Part shown: positions 36,827 through 46,634 of the stretch, piece after piece | Numbering within the stretch: position 1 is the stretch's first letter | Layout of the letters: each line of letters opens with the position of its first letter | Origin: Desulforhopalus singaporensis | Lineage (GTDB): Bacteria; Desulfobacterota; Desulfobulbia; Desulfobulbales; Desulfocapsaceae | Reading direction: 5' to 3' | Assembly: GCF_900104445.1 (NCBI RefSeq) | Contig: NZ_FNJI01000026.1 | Coordinates: 1 to 64,000, forward strand | Length of the DNA: 64,000 nucleotides | Made by a program: the position numbers and the translations under genes | The notes under the pieces: generated by a model | The model's input: only the letters and a program-made list of their open reading frames with translations | The model's database searches: none | Told to the model about the DNA's origin: nothing

Positions 36827-37651
36827 CTACTGCTTGTTGTTTTCCTCAACGGCTTTTGAGATTGCCTCGCTGGTTACTTCGAGTATTTCCTTAGTGGCCT
36901 GAACCAGATCCTGCAGTGTTTTTACCACTTCTTCCTGGAGTGCCGGCTTGGCGGCGCCATCCTTTCCGGTTTCCTCGGGAGCTTCTACTGCACCTTTTTC
37001 CTCTTTTTGGGCGTCGATGATTTCCTTGCCGGTATCGACAACTTCAACCGCAACGGTTTTTGATGCGGCAAGCATCTGTTGGGTGGCTGTTGCCAGTTGT
37101 TTTGATACGGCTACCATCTGGCTGGTTGCCTGAACCATGCTCTGCATGGCGATATCAAGTTCTTCCTGAGTCGTTATCGGCTCCTGCCTGGAAGGCCTCA
37201 TGCACGGAGGAAGCTGATCCGGGGACGGCTTGACGATGGGCTTGCCGCACGGAGCTATAACGATCTGTGCAGGTTCATCTTTCGCTACGGCAACGTCCTG
37301 CTGCTGAGCGTTTTTGTGCTCAACCGCCGCCTCCTGCTCATCCTGGGTCGGTTGCTGCTGCGCTGGTTGCTGTTGTTGAGCTACTTCCTGCTGAGCGTCT
37401 TTGTGCTCAACTGTCGTTTTTTCCTCTACTGCATCGGCAGTGTGAGTAGCTTCTGCACTCTCCTGCGACTCTTCTGCCACTGCTGCTTGATGCTCCTCAA
37501 CCGCTGGTGCACTTGCTTCTGTATGCCCGGTCTCAACGGTTGACTCAACTATTGGTTGCTCATGGGAGGTACTGTTTTGGTCATCTGAGTCGGGGCTGCA
37601 GCCGAAAGTGATCAGATAAATTGCAACCATTGCAATTATGGCGTACTTCAT
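36827..37651 (-). CDS. low-complexity lipoprotein of unknown function
   Basis: 274 residues. A lipoprotein signal peptide ends ITFGC. Next comes a long Glu/Ala/Gln/Thr-rich disordered region (about 20-130) with a Gln/Pro run (QQQQPAQQQP) and imperfect repeats of the type VEHKDAQQ / VEHKNAQQ. After a short PCGKPIVKPSPDQLPPC segment with paired Cys comes a helical part built on AMQSMVQATSQMVAVSKQL and VKTLQDLVQATKEILEV, which suggests a coiled coil. ATG 37651 follows CACAGGAGAAAAG. No family was recognised. Envelope anchoring is inferred. Confidence 0.75.
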   Translation of the reverse strand: MKYAIIAMVAIYLITFGCSPDSDDQNSTSHEQPIVESTVETGHTEASAPAVEEHQAAVAEESQESAEATHTADAVEEKTTVEHKDAQQEVAQQQQPAQQQPTQDEQEAAVEHKNAQQQDVAVAKDEPAQIVIAPCGKPIVKPSPDQLPPCMRPSRQEPITTQEELDIAMQSMVQATSQMVAVSKQLATATQQMLAASKTVAVEVVDTGKEIIDAQKEEKGAVEAPEETGKDGAAKPALQEEVVKTLQDLVQATKEILEVTSEAISKAVEENNKQ

Positions 37652-37900
37652 AGTCTTTTCTCCTGTGTTTGGTAAGTCGTTTAATAGCAAGTGATTCGTA
37701 TATTGTTAAAATAATTAAATTATCCGCGCGGTTGTTGTCGATAAAACATAAATATTACCACAATTTGTCGATATTTTTTATAATTTTTACCGGCACAGAC
37801 CGTCATTACGGGAATTTTTGTCATTTATGATTGTTTTTTCCACAATTGCCGGCGGGTGTGCTTTGTTCTCCGGCATGGCAGGGACATTGCGGATAAAATT

Positions 37901-37940
37901 ACCGTAACTCAATTCTTAACAGATTGAATTGAGTTACGGT
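37901..37940 (-). terminator. terminator of the lptA-lptB-rpoN-WYL transcript
   Basis: A perfect 15-base inverted repeat, ACCGTAACTCAATTC / GAATTGAGTTACGGT, with a 10-base loop, 21 bases past the WYL gene stop. The rest of the 37652-37960 gap is AT-rich and should hold the promoter of the lipoprotein gene. A TATCGACAA motif occurs twice there (minus strand, near 37740 and 37770), of unknown meaning. Confidence 0.75.
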
Positions 37941-37960
37941 TGGAACAGGAATCAGCTCTT

Positions 37961-38926
37961 CTATGCAATGTCGGGAGCAGGGTCCGACTTTTCAAGGCCG
38001 TAGTTCCTGGCCATCTGCCCAATCTCCTGCTCCAGGCGAAGAGTCAGCTCGGGCGGGCCGAGCACTTTTGCCATCGATCCGTATTGCAGAATTTTCATTA
38101 TCAGCTCCCGGTCGTCGCTTACCGGCAGGTGCATCACGATGCCTTCCTCTGTCTCCTGCATTTTCTGCTCATCGTGCCAGTGCTGATTTTTTATCAATGC
38201 GGCGGCTGTGCCGGTAAAGAGAATTTTCGCATGGTAGCGTATTTCTCCCTGAAAGATACCGAAAGTATGTGCTCTTGACCGGTTTTCACGGATCGCTTCC
38301 GGCGGTGGCGACTCTTCTGTAAGTGCGGCTTTTTGAATTCTACCGATGTGAAAGAGCCGCTCACTGTCTCGCAACAGACAGAACCCCCTGAGATACCACC
38401 GCCCTTGGTAGTTAATAATCCTGATCGGGGCGATAGGCCTGACGTTCTCCTGCCCCCCGGGTGACCGGTAATGGATAATGAGGAGCTTTTCCGAGATAAC
38501 CGATTCTATTACGCTCTCAAAGATCTGGTGGCTGATGGATTCGATTTCGATCCATTGCACCTCCAGAGCTGTCATTACCTTGCCGAAGTCACCGCCGAGC
38601 ATGGGCGTCAGGCGCTGTTCGAGCTGTTTTACCTCCTGCAGCTCGCTGAGTCCCGTCTCTTTGGCCATTTTGCCGAGCATGGCCAGAAAGAAGGCGATTC
38701 GCGGACTTTCGGCAAATGGAAGACAAAAAGAGTCGTTCTGGTAATAAAAGCCGTTCCTGGTACTGTCAAACGAGAGCGGCGCGAGCAGTCTGTCGCGCAG
38801 ATAGGCTATATCCCTTTTGGCGGTGGGGAGAGAAACCTCAAAATGTTGGGCAATCTGTCGGGAGTTGGGAAACTTGCCTTTCAGGATTTCCTGGTGAAAA
38901 TAGAATATCCGCTCGATAAGGCTCAT
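37961..38926 (-). CDS. WYL-domain transcriptional regulator
   Basis: 321 residues. An N-terminal winged helix (NSRQIAQHFEVSLPTAKRDIAYLRDR, about 21-46) is followed by a WYL domain around 150-215 (LIIHYRSPGGQENVRPIAP...YQGRWYLRGFC) and a C-terminal WCX domain (FGIFQGEIRYHAKILF...DDRELIMKILQYG). WYL domains bind ligands or nucleic acid and tune gene expression. It starts 5 bases after the rpoN stop, so it is cotranscribed with rpoN. It is a clear paralogue of the WYL gene at 58622, next to cas3. Confidence 0.87.
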   Translation of the reverse strand: MSLIERIFYFHQEILKGKFPNSRQIAQHFEVSLPTAKRDIAYLRDRLLAPLSFDSTRNGFYYQNDSFCLPFAESPRIAFFLAMLGKMAKETGLSELQEVKQLEQRLTPMLGGDFGKVMTALEVQWIEIESISHQIFESVIESVISEKLLIIHYRSPGGQENVRPIAPIRIINYQGRWYLRGFCLLRDSERLFHIGRIQKAALTEESPPPEAIRENRSRAHTFGIFQGEIRYHAKILFTGTAAALIKNQHWHDEQKMQETEEGIVMHLPVSDDRELIMKILQYGSMAKVLGPPELTLRLEQEIGQMARNYGLEKSDPAPDIA

Positions 38927-38931
38927 CGGCT

Positions 38932-40386
38932 CTATTTGGTGTGACGGCGATGTTTTACAGGAAGAATTTTTAACTGTTCACGGTATTTGGCCACTGTCCT
39001 TCGGGCAATCTTGATATTTTTCTCGGCAAGATTTTGGGCAATGGCGTTGTCGCTTAAAGGCGAGTCCTTGTCTTCGTCCTGGATCATTTTCCTGATCAGG
39101 GTCTTGATCGATTCCGACGCCATCGCATCACCCCCTTCTCTGGGAATGGCGGTAGAGAAGAAGAATTTCAGCTCGTAAATTCCCTGGGGCGTGTGTACGT
39201 ACTTGTTCGATGTCACCCTGCTGACGGTGGATTCGTGCATGTCGATATCCTCGGCCACATCCTTTAGAATCAGCGGCTTGAGATGTTCGGCGCCCCGCTC
39301 AAAAAAATCATACTGGAATTTCAGGATGGATTCCATCACCTTGTATATGGTCCGCTGTCTCTGGTAAAGCGACTTGATGAACCAGTCGGCATTCTTCAGC
39401 TTTTCATTGAGATACTGTTTGGACTCCTTTTCCAGGGTCTTATCATTTTTCAGCAGTTCCTGGTAGATCGAGGACAGTTTGAGCTGCGGGAGATCGTCCT
39501 CGTTGAGCTGGATGACGTATTCATCGTCTATTTTTTTTACATAAACGTCGGGGACGATGTAATTGGTGTCGTCGGTAGCGTAGGGCAGTCCGGGAAACGG
39601 CGTCAGTTCACTGATGATATAGTTGATGGCTCTTTCTATTTCCGGCTTCTTCTTCCCGGTAGCACGGGCCAACATTTTATAGTTGCGGGTCTGCAGCAGG
39701 GGAAGATGGTTGAGCACGATTTCCGCTGCGAGACTGTCACCTTTGCCGAGCCGTTCCAGCTGGAGGTAGAGGGATTCGCTGACGTCCCTTGCGCCTATGC
39801 CCGGAGGATCAAGATCCTGGATAACCTCCAGCACATACTCCGCGTCGTCCAGTTGGCATCCTGTCTCCCGGCAGACGGAATCGAGATCGATTTCAAGAAA
39901 ACCGTAACGGTTGAAGTTGCCGATGATGTACAGGGCGATGTCCCACTCGTTCTCGTCGAGTTCACAGTGGGCCAGCTGCCACTGGAGATACGCCATAAGG
40001 TCCGGCTTCTCGGAAATGAAGTCGAACTGGGATGGTGCGTCGGCGGGGGGAGTTTCCCTTGCAAAGGAGAAATTGCTGTCGAAATTGTTGGCGTAATCCT
40101 CCCAGTTGATTTCCGGCAGGTTGTCAGAAACCTGAAATTTCTCAGTAAAATCGGACTCCTTGCCGGGATCAAGGTTCTCGTCCGTTGCCGAAAGCCCCGA
40201 GGAGCGCTCGCTTGAGTCCTGCACAAGAGTATCTTCTTCCAGCGCCGGGTTCTGTTCGATCTCAGCTTGCAGGGCACCGGACAACTCAAGCCTGTTGAGC
40301 TGCAGGAGCTTGATGGCCTGACGCAGTTGCTGCGTCATTACCAGTTTTTGTGCAAGTTTGAGCTGTTGTCTGAGTTCAAGGGCCAT
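38932..40386 (-). CDS. rpoN: RNA polymerase sigma-54 factor
   Basis: 484 residues. The Gln/Leu-rich region I (LRQQLKLAQKLVMTQQLRQAIKLLQLNRLEL, positions 5-35) is followed by the core-binding domain and the RpoN box ARRTVAKYREQ near the C-terminus. HESTVSRVTSNKYVHTPQGI is the helix-turn-helix for the -12 element. It directs RNA polymerase to -24/-12 promoters that need enhancer-binding ATPases. It follows lptB by 7 bases, the arrangement usual in proteobacteria. Confidence 0.97.
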   Translation of the reverse strand: MALELRQQLKLAQKLVMTQQLRQAIKLLQLNRLELSGALQAEIEQNPALEEDTLVQDSSERSSGLSATDENLDPGKESDFTEKFQVSDNLPEINWEDYANNFDSNFSFARETPPADAPSQFDFISEKPDLMAYLQWQLAHCELDENEWDIALYIIGNFNRYGFLEIDLDSVCRETGCQLDDAEYVLEVIQDLDPPGIGARDVSESLYLQLERLGKGDSLAAEIVLNHLPLLQTRNYKMLARATGKKKPEIERAINYIISELTPFPGLPYATDDTNYIVPDVYVKKIDDEYVIQLNEDDLPQLKLSSIYQELLKNDKTLEKESKQYLNEKLKNADWFIKSLYQRQRTIYKVMESILKFQYDFFERGAEHLKPLILKDVAEDIDMHESTVSRVTSNKYVHTPQGIYELKFFFSTAIPREGGDAMASESIKTLIRKMIQDEDKDSPLSDNAIAQNLAEKNIKIARRTVAKYREQLKILPVKHRRHTK

Positions 40387-40393
40387 GAGAATA

Positions 40394-41116
40394 TCACATG
40401 TGAAAATTTTCGCCGAGATACATTTTACGTGCTACTTCACTTTCAATTATATCATCAGCAACACCGCTTGTAAGTACCTGACCCGCATTCATAATGTAGG
40501 CAAAATCACAAACCTGTAACGTTTCTCTGACATTATGGTCGGAAATCAGTATACCAAGCCCCTTTTCTTTAAGGTTGAAGATTATTTTCTGGAGATCGCC
40601 GACCGCCAGCGGATCGATTCCGGCAAATGGCTCATCGAGCAGGATGAACTGGGGCCTTGTTGCAAGAGCCCTCATGATTTCCACCCGCCGCCGCTCTCCT
40701 CCCGACAGGGCGTGGCCTTTGTTTTTACGAAGGTATTCTATGTTGAGTTCCGCCATCAGTCCGTCAATTCGCAGGTTGATTTCCCTTTTTGAAAGACCGA
40801 GAGGTTCGAGTACTATCCGGACGTTTTCTTCAACAGTGAGCTTTTTGAAAACGGACGGTTCCTGGGCAAGATAGGAGATGCCGCGCAGCGCTCTCTTATG
40901 TATCGGCAGGTTGGTTATCACCTCGCCGCTGAGGATGACGCTGCCGGAGTTTGGCCGTATAAAACCCGCTATGGAGTAAAAAGTAGTTGTTTTTCCAGCG
41001 CCGTTGGAACCAAGGAGTCCCACGACTGCCCCGGTGTTGACCTGCAGGCTGACGCCGTCAACCACAGTTCTCGGGCCGTATTTTTTAACTAAATTTCGTG
41101 TTTCAAGAAGTGCCAT
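40394..41116 (-). CDS. lptB: LPS export ABC transporter ATP-binding protein
   Basis: 240 residues. It has Walker A GSNGAGKTT, the Q-loop region, the ABC signature LSGGERRRVEIMRAL and Walker B FILLDEPFAGIDPLAV. LptB powers extraction of lipopolysaccharide from the inner membrane with LptFG, which are not in the window. It lies 29 bases after lptA and 7 before rpoN. This supports an outer membrane with LPS. Confidence 0.96.
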   Translation of the reverse strand: MALLETRNLVKKYGPRTVVDGVSLQVNTGAVVGLLGSNGAGKTTTFYSIAGFIRPNSGSVILSGEVITNLPIHKRALRGISYLAQEPSVFKKLTVEENVRIVLEPLGLSKREINLRIDGLMAELNIEYLRKNKGHALSGGERRRVEIMRALATRPQFILLDEPFAGIDPLAVGDLQKIIFNLKEKGLGILISDHNVRETLQVCDFAYIMNAGQVLTSGVADDIIESEVARKMYLGENFHM

Positions 41117-41145
41117 AAATTTTACTGTGACAGGTCACTGAGTGT

Positions 41146-41685
41146 CTAATTTTGCAGGATCGTCATGTTTACCCTGGAACCCTTCTTGTCCTTATCCTGC
41201 TGCTCAGCACCGGTTACCCGCGGACCGCCGATTACCTCGGAACGTCCTTCGTCAAGGTAATAGATGATCTTTTCGCCGCTGACCATGTTCTGCCCCTGCC
41301 AGGCCTTGGCGTTCCCGGTAAGGATAACCTGCCTTTCCTTGGCGAGATAGATCATTTTCTTTGAGGTCCCAAGCCACTCTGCACGGGTGAGTTCCACGTT
41401 GCCCGTGCAGACAAGTTTTTCAACCTCCTTGGATGAGCTCTGCTTGGTTTTATTTTCGCGGTAATGGACGACCATTTTATCCGAGCGGATTCTTACATCC
41501 GCCTGTTTTGCGTCCACGTCTCCTGTGAAAGTTACGGAGTTGGTCTTTTCCGTCGAGGTCATGTGGTCCGCTTCTACCTGGATGGGGGCGTTGTCGGCAA
41601 AGCAAGGGGAGACCATGAATATGAGCAGGGAAAACAGAGCACAGAGACGGCGAAACAAACTGTGCTGACAACAGAAAATCATCAT
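41146..41685 (-). CDS. lptA: LPS transport periplasmic protein LptA
   Basis: 179 residues. A signal peptide (ALFSLLIFMVSPCFA) precedes an OstA-like beta-jellyroll (PIQVEADHMTSTEKTNSVTFTGDV...ADVRIRSDKMVVHY). It bridges LPS across the periplasm. Two adjacent ATG codons at 41685 and 41682 follow a GAGGAGAG ribosome site. lptC and kdsC, often upstream, are not present here, so lptA leads the transcript. Confidence 0.9.
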   Translation of the reverse strand: MMIFCCQHSLFRRLCALFSLLIFMVSPCFADNAPIQVEADHMTSTEKTNSVTFTGDVDAKQADVRIRSDKMVVHYRENKTKQSSSKEVEKLVCTGNVELTRAEWLGTSKKMIYLAKERQVILTGNAKAWQGQNMVSGEKIIYYLDEGRSEVIGGPRVTGAEQQDKDKKGSRVNMTILQN

Positions 41686-42117
41686 TACTCTCCTCGAGTC
41701 AGATAATGAGCAGGCTGTAATTCTTTTACGATACTGTCATATTTTGCAGCCATGGTAGCGTAAGGCGGCAAAAATGTAAAGTGGTGGTGCATTCTAGCGC
41801 TCACAATTAAAACATTTTCCCGTCCTGTTGCAGGCCCTGGTTTTTACCGGCCCGGCAGAGCCGGATGAAACAGCTCTTTACTTACATTAGAGCAGCCATT
41901 ACAATAGGCACCTGTCCGGTTTCTGGTCTGTTTTGTTGTTTGCTCCCTGTTGGTTTTTAACCATTCTTATTCCAGGCTGTACTCCAAAGCGGACAACATG
42001 AAACGTTGACAGGTCTGCCCCGTGCCAGGAGCGGATGATAATACCCTTTACCGCATAATAATCACATAAAATTTTAACAGCACCATAAGGATCGATTTCA
42101 CAATCGAAAATACAATC
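41686..42117. other. divergent intergenic region lptA / argB
   Basis: 432 bases between divergent genes, with no reading frame I can support. It must hold the promoters of both operons. A TTGACA at 42006-42011 and a GATAAT at 42037-42042 are visible but 25 bases apart, so they do not form one normal promoter. A CCGGCCCGGCAGAGCCGG imperfect dyad lies near 41848-41865. No Arg-box was recognised with confidence. Confidence 0.5.
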
Positions 42118-43020
42118 ATGGCTAAAACCGTCCAGGACCAGATAGAAAAGGCAAAGGTTCTTATCAATGCCCTGCCGTACATGCAGAAGTTCAGGGACAA
42201 AACCATCGTGATCAAATACGGCGGTCACGCGATGGTCGACGACCACCTGAAAAGGCAGTTCGCTCTTGACGTCATCCTGCTCAAACAGATCGGAATCAAT
42301 CCGATTATCGTTCACGGCGGGGGGCCCCAGATAAACAGGCTTCTTGAACGTCTTGACATCAAGCCCAGCTATGTCGAGGGAATGCGGGTGACCGACGGGG
42401 AGACCATGGATGTGGTTGAGATGGTACTGGTCGGCAAGGTGAATAAACAGATCGTCGGCCTGATCAACCACTGCGGAGGCAAGGCGGTGGGGCTGTCCGG
42501 ACGGGACGGAGATCTGGTCTGCGCCGAAAAACTCAAGGTGTCGAGCACCAGGATCCGGGAAGCGGTGAAGGATTCTCCGCCGGAGCTTATTGACCTTGGC
42601 AGGGTCGGGCGAGTGACCCGGGTCAATACGGCGGTGCTTGAAAGCCTGTATCTCAAAGATTTCATACCGGTAATCGCCCCGGTGGGGGTTGGTGAAGACG
42701 GGCAGGCCTTCAACATCAACGCCGACCTGGTGGCTGGCGCCATAGCCGGAGCGCTGTCGGCGGAGAAGTTGATGCTGCTTACAGACGTGGAGGGAGTCAA
42801 GGACAAAAACGGTGAGCTGATCACCTTTCTGCCCCATCAGGAGCTTGAGTCCCTTGTCGCCGACGGTACTGTTGCAGGGGGAATGATTCCCAAGGTGCGC
42901 TGCTGTGTGGATGCGCTGCAGAGCGGCGTTGCAAAAACATATATCCTCGACGGCCGGGTGGAGCATTCCATTTTACTGGAAATATTCACCAAAGAAGGCG
43001 TCGGAACGGAGATTTATTGA
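42118..43020 (+). CDS. argB: acetylglutamate kinase
   Basis: 300 residues of the amino-acid kinase fold: [10 protein letters not shown] (about 30-39, phosphate-binding Lys/Gly), [14 protein letters not shown], and [14 protein letters not shown] for substrate and nucleotide. It phosphorylates N-acetylglutamate in arginine synthesis. The N-terminal helix of about 25 residues ([20 protein letters not shown]) is of the arginine-inhibitable, hexameric type. It is the first gene of the arg-dap cluster and is followed one base later by the argD start. Confidence 0.97.
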   Translation: MAKTVQDQIEKAKVLINALPYMQKFRDKTIVIKYGGHAMVDDHLKRQFALDVILLKQIGINPIIVHGGGPQINRLLERLDIKPSYVEGMRVTDGETMDVVEMVLVGKVNKQIVGLINHCGGKAVGLSGRDGDLVCAEKLKVSSTRIREAVKDSPPELIDLGRVGRVTRVNTAVLESLYLKDFIPVIAPVGVGEDGQAFNINADLVAGAIAGALSAEKLMLLTDVEGVKDKNGELITFLPHQELESLVADGTVAGGMIPKVRCCVDALQSGVAKTYILDGRVEHSILLEIFTKEGVGTEIY

Positions 43021-43021
43021 C

Positions 43022-44221
43022 GTGGAAAACAACAAAAATCTGAAATCCAGGGGAGATGACGTCTTCATCGGAACCTACCTGCGCTACCCAGCGGCAATGA
43101 TAGAAGGCAGCGGCTGCAGGCTGGTCGATGCCGACGGCAAACAATATCTTGATTTTCTGTCCGGCATCGCCGTTTGTGCGCTCGGTCACAGCCACCCGCA
43201 GGTGAGCAGGGCGATATGCGCCCAGGCGGAAAAACTGGTGCATGTGTCAAACCTCTACTATACCCAGCCGCAGATTGAGCTTGCCGAAATGCTTGTCGCC
43301 AATTCCTTTGGCGACAAGCTGTTCATGTGCAACAGCGGGGCCGAGGCAAACGAGGCGGCGATCAAGCTTGCACGTATCCATTCCGCCAGCGGACGCTATA
43401 AGGTCATCAGCCTTGGAGGCTCGTTCCATGGCAGGACTCTGGCCACTGTCGCCGCGACTGGCCAGCCGAAATTTCACCAGGGGTTCGAGCCGTTGCCCGA
43501 CGGGTTCGTTCATGCGCCGTTTGGCGACCTTGACGAGCTCGAAAAGTGTATCGACGACGCAACCTGCGCCATCCTTTGCGAGCCCCTGCAGGGGGAAGGC
43601 GGGGTGCGGCCCCTGTCCGTTGCCTATCTCCAGGGGATCCGCGAACTGTGCGATAAATACGGTCTGTTGCTTATCTTCGATGAAATACAGACGGGAATGG
43701 GAAGGACCGGCACCCTGTTTGCCCACGAGCAACTGTCGGTTACTCCGGATATCCTGACCATGGCCAAGGCCCTGGGCAACGGGTTGCCGATCGGGGCGAT
43801 GATGACCACTGAAGCCATCGCCGCCTCTTTTGTGCCGGGAACCCATGCGTCCACATTCGGCGGCAATCCGGTGGCCTGTGCCGCCGGGGTGGCAACGCTT
43901 AGAATCATTCTTGAAGACGGTTTTCTAGCCGGGGTGCGGGAGAAAGGCGACTATTTCAGGAGCAAGCTGGAAGGGCTTGCCGTCCGGTTTCCCGGACTGC
44001 TCAGCTCGGCACGGGGAATGGGCCTTCTCGTCGGCGGCGTACTGACGGAAAAGGGTATCGCCGTGGGCGGTGAGATCGTCACCCGGATGTTTGAACGGGG
44101 ATACCTGATGAATTTTGCCGGGAACTCCGTGCTGCGTTTTGTACCACCCCTCATCGTAACCGAGCAGGAGATCGACGAAATCGTCGAAGCGCTGGCCGGG
44201 GTGTTGGCCGAGTATTCGTAA
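43022..44221 (+). CDS. argD: acetylornithine aminotransferase
   Basis: 399 residues. It is a PLP enzyme of class III with LDFLSGIAVCALGHSHP, CNSGAEANEAAIKLAR, DEIQTGMGRTG (PLP Asp), the Lys region TMAKALGNGLPIGA and STFGGNPVA. It converts N-acetylglutamate semialdehyde to N-acetylornithine and may also serve as DapC in lysine synthesis. The GTG at 43022, one base after the argB stop, gives the normal length. An upstream in-frame ATG inside argB is not credible. argC and argJ are not in this window. Confidence 0.95.
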   Translation: MENNKNLKSRGDDVFIGTYLRYPAAMIEGSGCRLVDADGKQYLDFLSGIAVCALGHSHPQVSRAICAQAEKLVHVSNLYYTQPQIELAEMLVANSFGDKLFMCNSGAEANEAAIKLARIHSASGRYKVISLGGSFHGRTLATVAATGQPKFHQGFEPLPDGFVHAPFGDLDELEKCIDDATCAILCEPLQGEGGVRPLSVAYLQGIRELCDKYGLLLIFDEIQTGMGRTGTLFAHEQLSVTPDILTMAKALGNGLPIGAMMTTEAIAASFVPGTHASTFGGNPVACAAGVATLRIILEDGFLAGVREKGDYFRSKLEGLAVRFPGLLSSARGMGLLVGGVLTEKGIAVGGEIVTRMFERGYLMNFAGNSVLRFVPPLIVTEQEIDEIVEALAGVLAEYS

Positions 44222-44409
44222 AAGAGAACAGACGGGGGAAAAAAGCCGGGTTGGTTGCTCATTTGGGAAAATGTTTTGCAAATAACCCCTCTTTTTTGTA
44301 TTGATAATTTTTTTCTCCTCGAAATACATAGAAAAATCGTGGTGGGAGAAATGTAACCGACGGGAGCGTCCCGGGGGGCGCCGTGTCATCAGGTTTTGAG
44401 GTGAATAGA

Positions 44410-45324
44410 GTGGCTAAACATTTGCGATCGTTAGAAAACTTTACCAAAAAAGAGCTTGTCGGTTTGATCGACAGGGCAATCGAGTTAAAAAAAGAACAGA
44501 AGCAAGGGAAGCGTCATACCCAGCTGACGGGAAAAACTATCGGCCTTATTTTCGAAAAACCTTCAACCAGGACCCGCGTCTCCTTTGAGTCGGCAATGTA
44601 CGGGCTCGGGGGGCAGGTGATCTTTCTTTCGGCAAACGATACCCAGCTGGCAAGGTCTGAACCTTTGAAGGATATGTCCCGGGTAATGTCGAGGTATGTA
44701 GACGGAATGGTTGTCAGAACATTCGGCCAGGCGGTGGTTGATGAGCTTGCCGATTACGCGACGATACCGGTGATCAATGCCCTGACCGATCTGCATCACC
44801 CCTGTCAGGTCCTCTCCGACATGATGACCGTCGTCGAGGAGAAAGGTGCCATCGAGGAGCTGCAGATTACCTGGGTGGGAGATGGCAACAATATGGCCAA
44901 TTCATGGATCCACGCGGCGTCAATCATGGGGTTCGAACTCACCCTGGCCTGCCCCGAGGGGTATGATCCCGACCCGCAAGTCCTGGCTGCAAGCCGAGAG
45001 CGGGCCGTCAAGCCGATCACGGTGGTGAGAGATCCGGCCCAGGTGGTGGCAAAGGCAGATGTTATCAACGTCGACGTATGGGCGTCGATGGGGATGGAGG
45101 GCGAGGAGGAGGAGCGGCTACGGGTTTTCGCCGGCTATCAGCTGAACAGCGAACTGCTCGCCAAGGCCCCCAAGGACTCTATTGTCCTGCACTGTTTGCC
45201 GGCGCACCGTGATGAGGAGATTACCGACGAGGTGCTCGAGTCCGCCAGGTGTGTAGCTTTTGATCAGGCGGAAAATAAAATGCATATGCACAAGGCGATC
45301 CTGGAGAGTTTTCTCGCCGGGTAA
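44410..45324 (+). CDS. argF: ornithine carbamoyltransferase
   Basis: 304 residues. Carbamoyl phosphate motifs are FEKPSTRTRVSFE and HHPCQ, the ornithine loop is WVGDGNNMANSWI, and the C-terminal one is HCLPAHRDEEI. It makes citrulline. The GTG at 44410 has GAGGTG six bases upstream and gives the family N-terminus MAKHLRSLENF. GTG codons at 44383 and 44401 are weaker alternatives. The 188-base gap after argD shows no terminator that I trust. Confidence 0.95.
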   Translation: MAKHLRSLENFTKKELVGLIDRAIELKKEQKQGKRHTQLTGKTIGLIFEKPSTRTRVSFESAMYGLGGQVIFLSANDTQLARSEPLKDMSRVMSRYVDGMVVRTFGQAVVDELADYATIPVINALTDLHHPCQVLSDMMTVVEEKGAIEELQITWVGDGNNMANSWIHAASIMGFELTLACPEGYDPDPQVLAASRERAVKPITVVRDPAQVVAKADVINVDVWASMGMEGEEEERLRVFAGYQLNSELLAKAPKDSIVLHCLPAHRDEEITDEVLESARCVAFDQAENKMHMHKAILESFLAG

Positions 45325-45410
45325 CGGTTCCGGCGGCCAGGTGCTGCGGGACGCAGGTTCAGTGTAAAAAGAACTCCTGATAACAGGATAACATAGCTTG
45401 AGGATATACG

Positions 45411-46616
45411 ATGAGTGTTAACAAGATAGTGCTCGCCTATTCGGGCGGGCTTGATACTTCGGTAATTTTGAAATGGCTTGAGCAGGAATACCAGTGCCCG
45501 GTAATTGCCTATTCCGCCGATATCGGCCAGAAAGAAGACTGGGAGGCGGTAACAGCCAAGGGAATGGCCACCGGGGCCGAGAAGGTGATCATCTCGGATC
45601 TGAAAAAAGAGTTTGTGGAAGACTATATCTTTCCGGCTTTCCGTGCCAATGCCATCTATGAAGGCTCGTATCTGCTGGGGACTTCTCTTGCCAGGCCGCT
45701 CATTGCCAAGGAGCAGGTAAGGATCGCCGAGCAGGAGGGCGCCGACGCGGTGAGCCACGGCGCAACAGGCAAGGGTAACGACCAGGTGCGATTTGAACTG
45801 GGATATATCGGGCTCGCTCCTCAGCTGAAAATCATCGCTCCCTGGAGAACCTGGAACCTGACATCCAGGCAGAAGCTGGTCGAGTTTGCCAAGGCGAACA
45901 ATATACCGGTTCCGGTAACCAAGAAAAACCCGTACAGCTGTGATGAGAATCTGCTTCATATCAGCTACGAGGGCGGTATTCTTGAAGATACCTGGAACCA
46001 GCCGGACGAGGATATGTTCAAGTTCACCGTTTCTCCGGAAAAGGCTCCCGATGTCCCGACCGTTATTGAAATCGACTTTGTCGCCGGTAATCCGGTGGCG
46101 ATCAACGGTGACAAAATGGAGCCGCTCGCCCTTTTTACCATGCTGAACAAACTGGCGGGAGAAAACGGCATAGGCAGGCTTGACCTGGTGGAAAACAGGT
46201 ATGTCGGTATGAAGTCGCGGGGAGTGTATGAGACCCCGGGAGGCACTGTTTTGCGCATTGCCCATCGTGACCTGGAATCGATCACTCTTGACCGTGAAGT
46301 CATGAAAATTCGCGATTCGCTTGTTCCCCGTTACAGCGAGCTGATCTATAACGGATTCTGGTTCTCCCCGGAGCGGGAACTGCTCCAGTCCACCATGGAC
46401 CAGACCCAGAAGACGGTCAACGGCACGGTGCGGCTGAAGCTCTATAAAGGCAACTGCATCTCTCTTGGCAGAAAATCCGATTTTTCACTGTATCAGGAAA
46501 GTTTTGCAACCTTTGAGGAAGACGAGGTCTACGATCAGGGGGATGCAACCGGGTTTATCAGGCTCAACGGCCTGCGTTTGAAAATTAACGGTCTGCAGGG
46601 CCGCTACTCCAAATAG
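45411..46616 (+). CDS. argG: argininosuccinate synthase
   Basis: 401 residues. The N-terminal ATP pyrophosphatase loop [15 protein letters not shown] and the [13 protein letters not shown] motif identify it, and [16 protein letters not shown] is the aspartate/citrulline region. It joins citrulline and aspartate using ATP. It follows argF after 86 bases and precedes argH by 18. Confidence 0.97.
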   Translation: MSVNKIVLAYSGGLDTSVILKWLEQEYQCPVIAYSADIGQKEDWEAVTAKGMATGAEKVIISDLKKEFVEDYIFPAFRANAIYEGSYLLGTSLARPLIAKEQVRIAEQEGADAVSHGATGKGNDQVRFELGYIGLAPQLKIIAPWRTWNLTSRQKLVEFAKANNIPVPVTKKNPYSCDENLLHISYEGGILEDTWNQPDEDMFKFTVSPEKAPDVPTVIEIDFVAGNPVAINGDKMEPLALFTMLNKLAGENGIGRLDLVENRYVGMKSRGVYETPGGTVLRIAHRDLESITLDREVMKIRDSLVPRYSELIYNGFWFSPERELLQSTMDQTQKTVNGTVRLKLYKGNCISLGRKSDFSLYQESFATFEEDEVYDQGDATGFIRLNGLRLKINGLQGRYSK

Positions 46617-46634
46617 CAAGAGGACTGAATCAAA

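Noticed and set aside
42006-42042. TTGACA and GATAAT before argB as one promoter
   Set aside because: The spacing is 25 bases, too long for a normal sigma70 promoter.
41899-42966. Minus-strand open frame opposite argB and across the intergenic region
   Set aside because: It lies mostly antisense to argB and shows no recognisable motif or ribosome site.
45264-46265. Minus-strand open frame of 333 codons opposite argG
   Set aside because: An antisense shadow of argG caused by GC-rich codon use.
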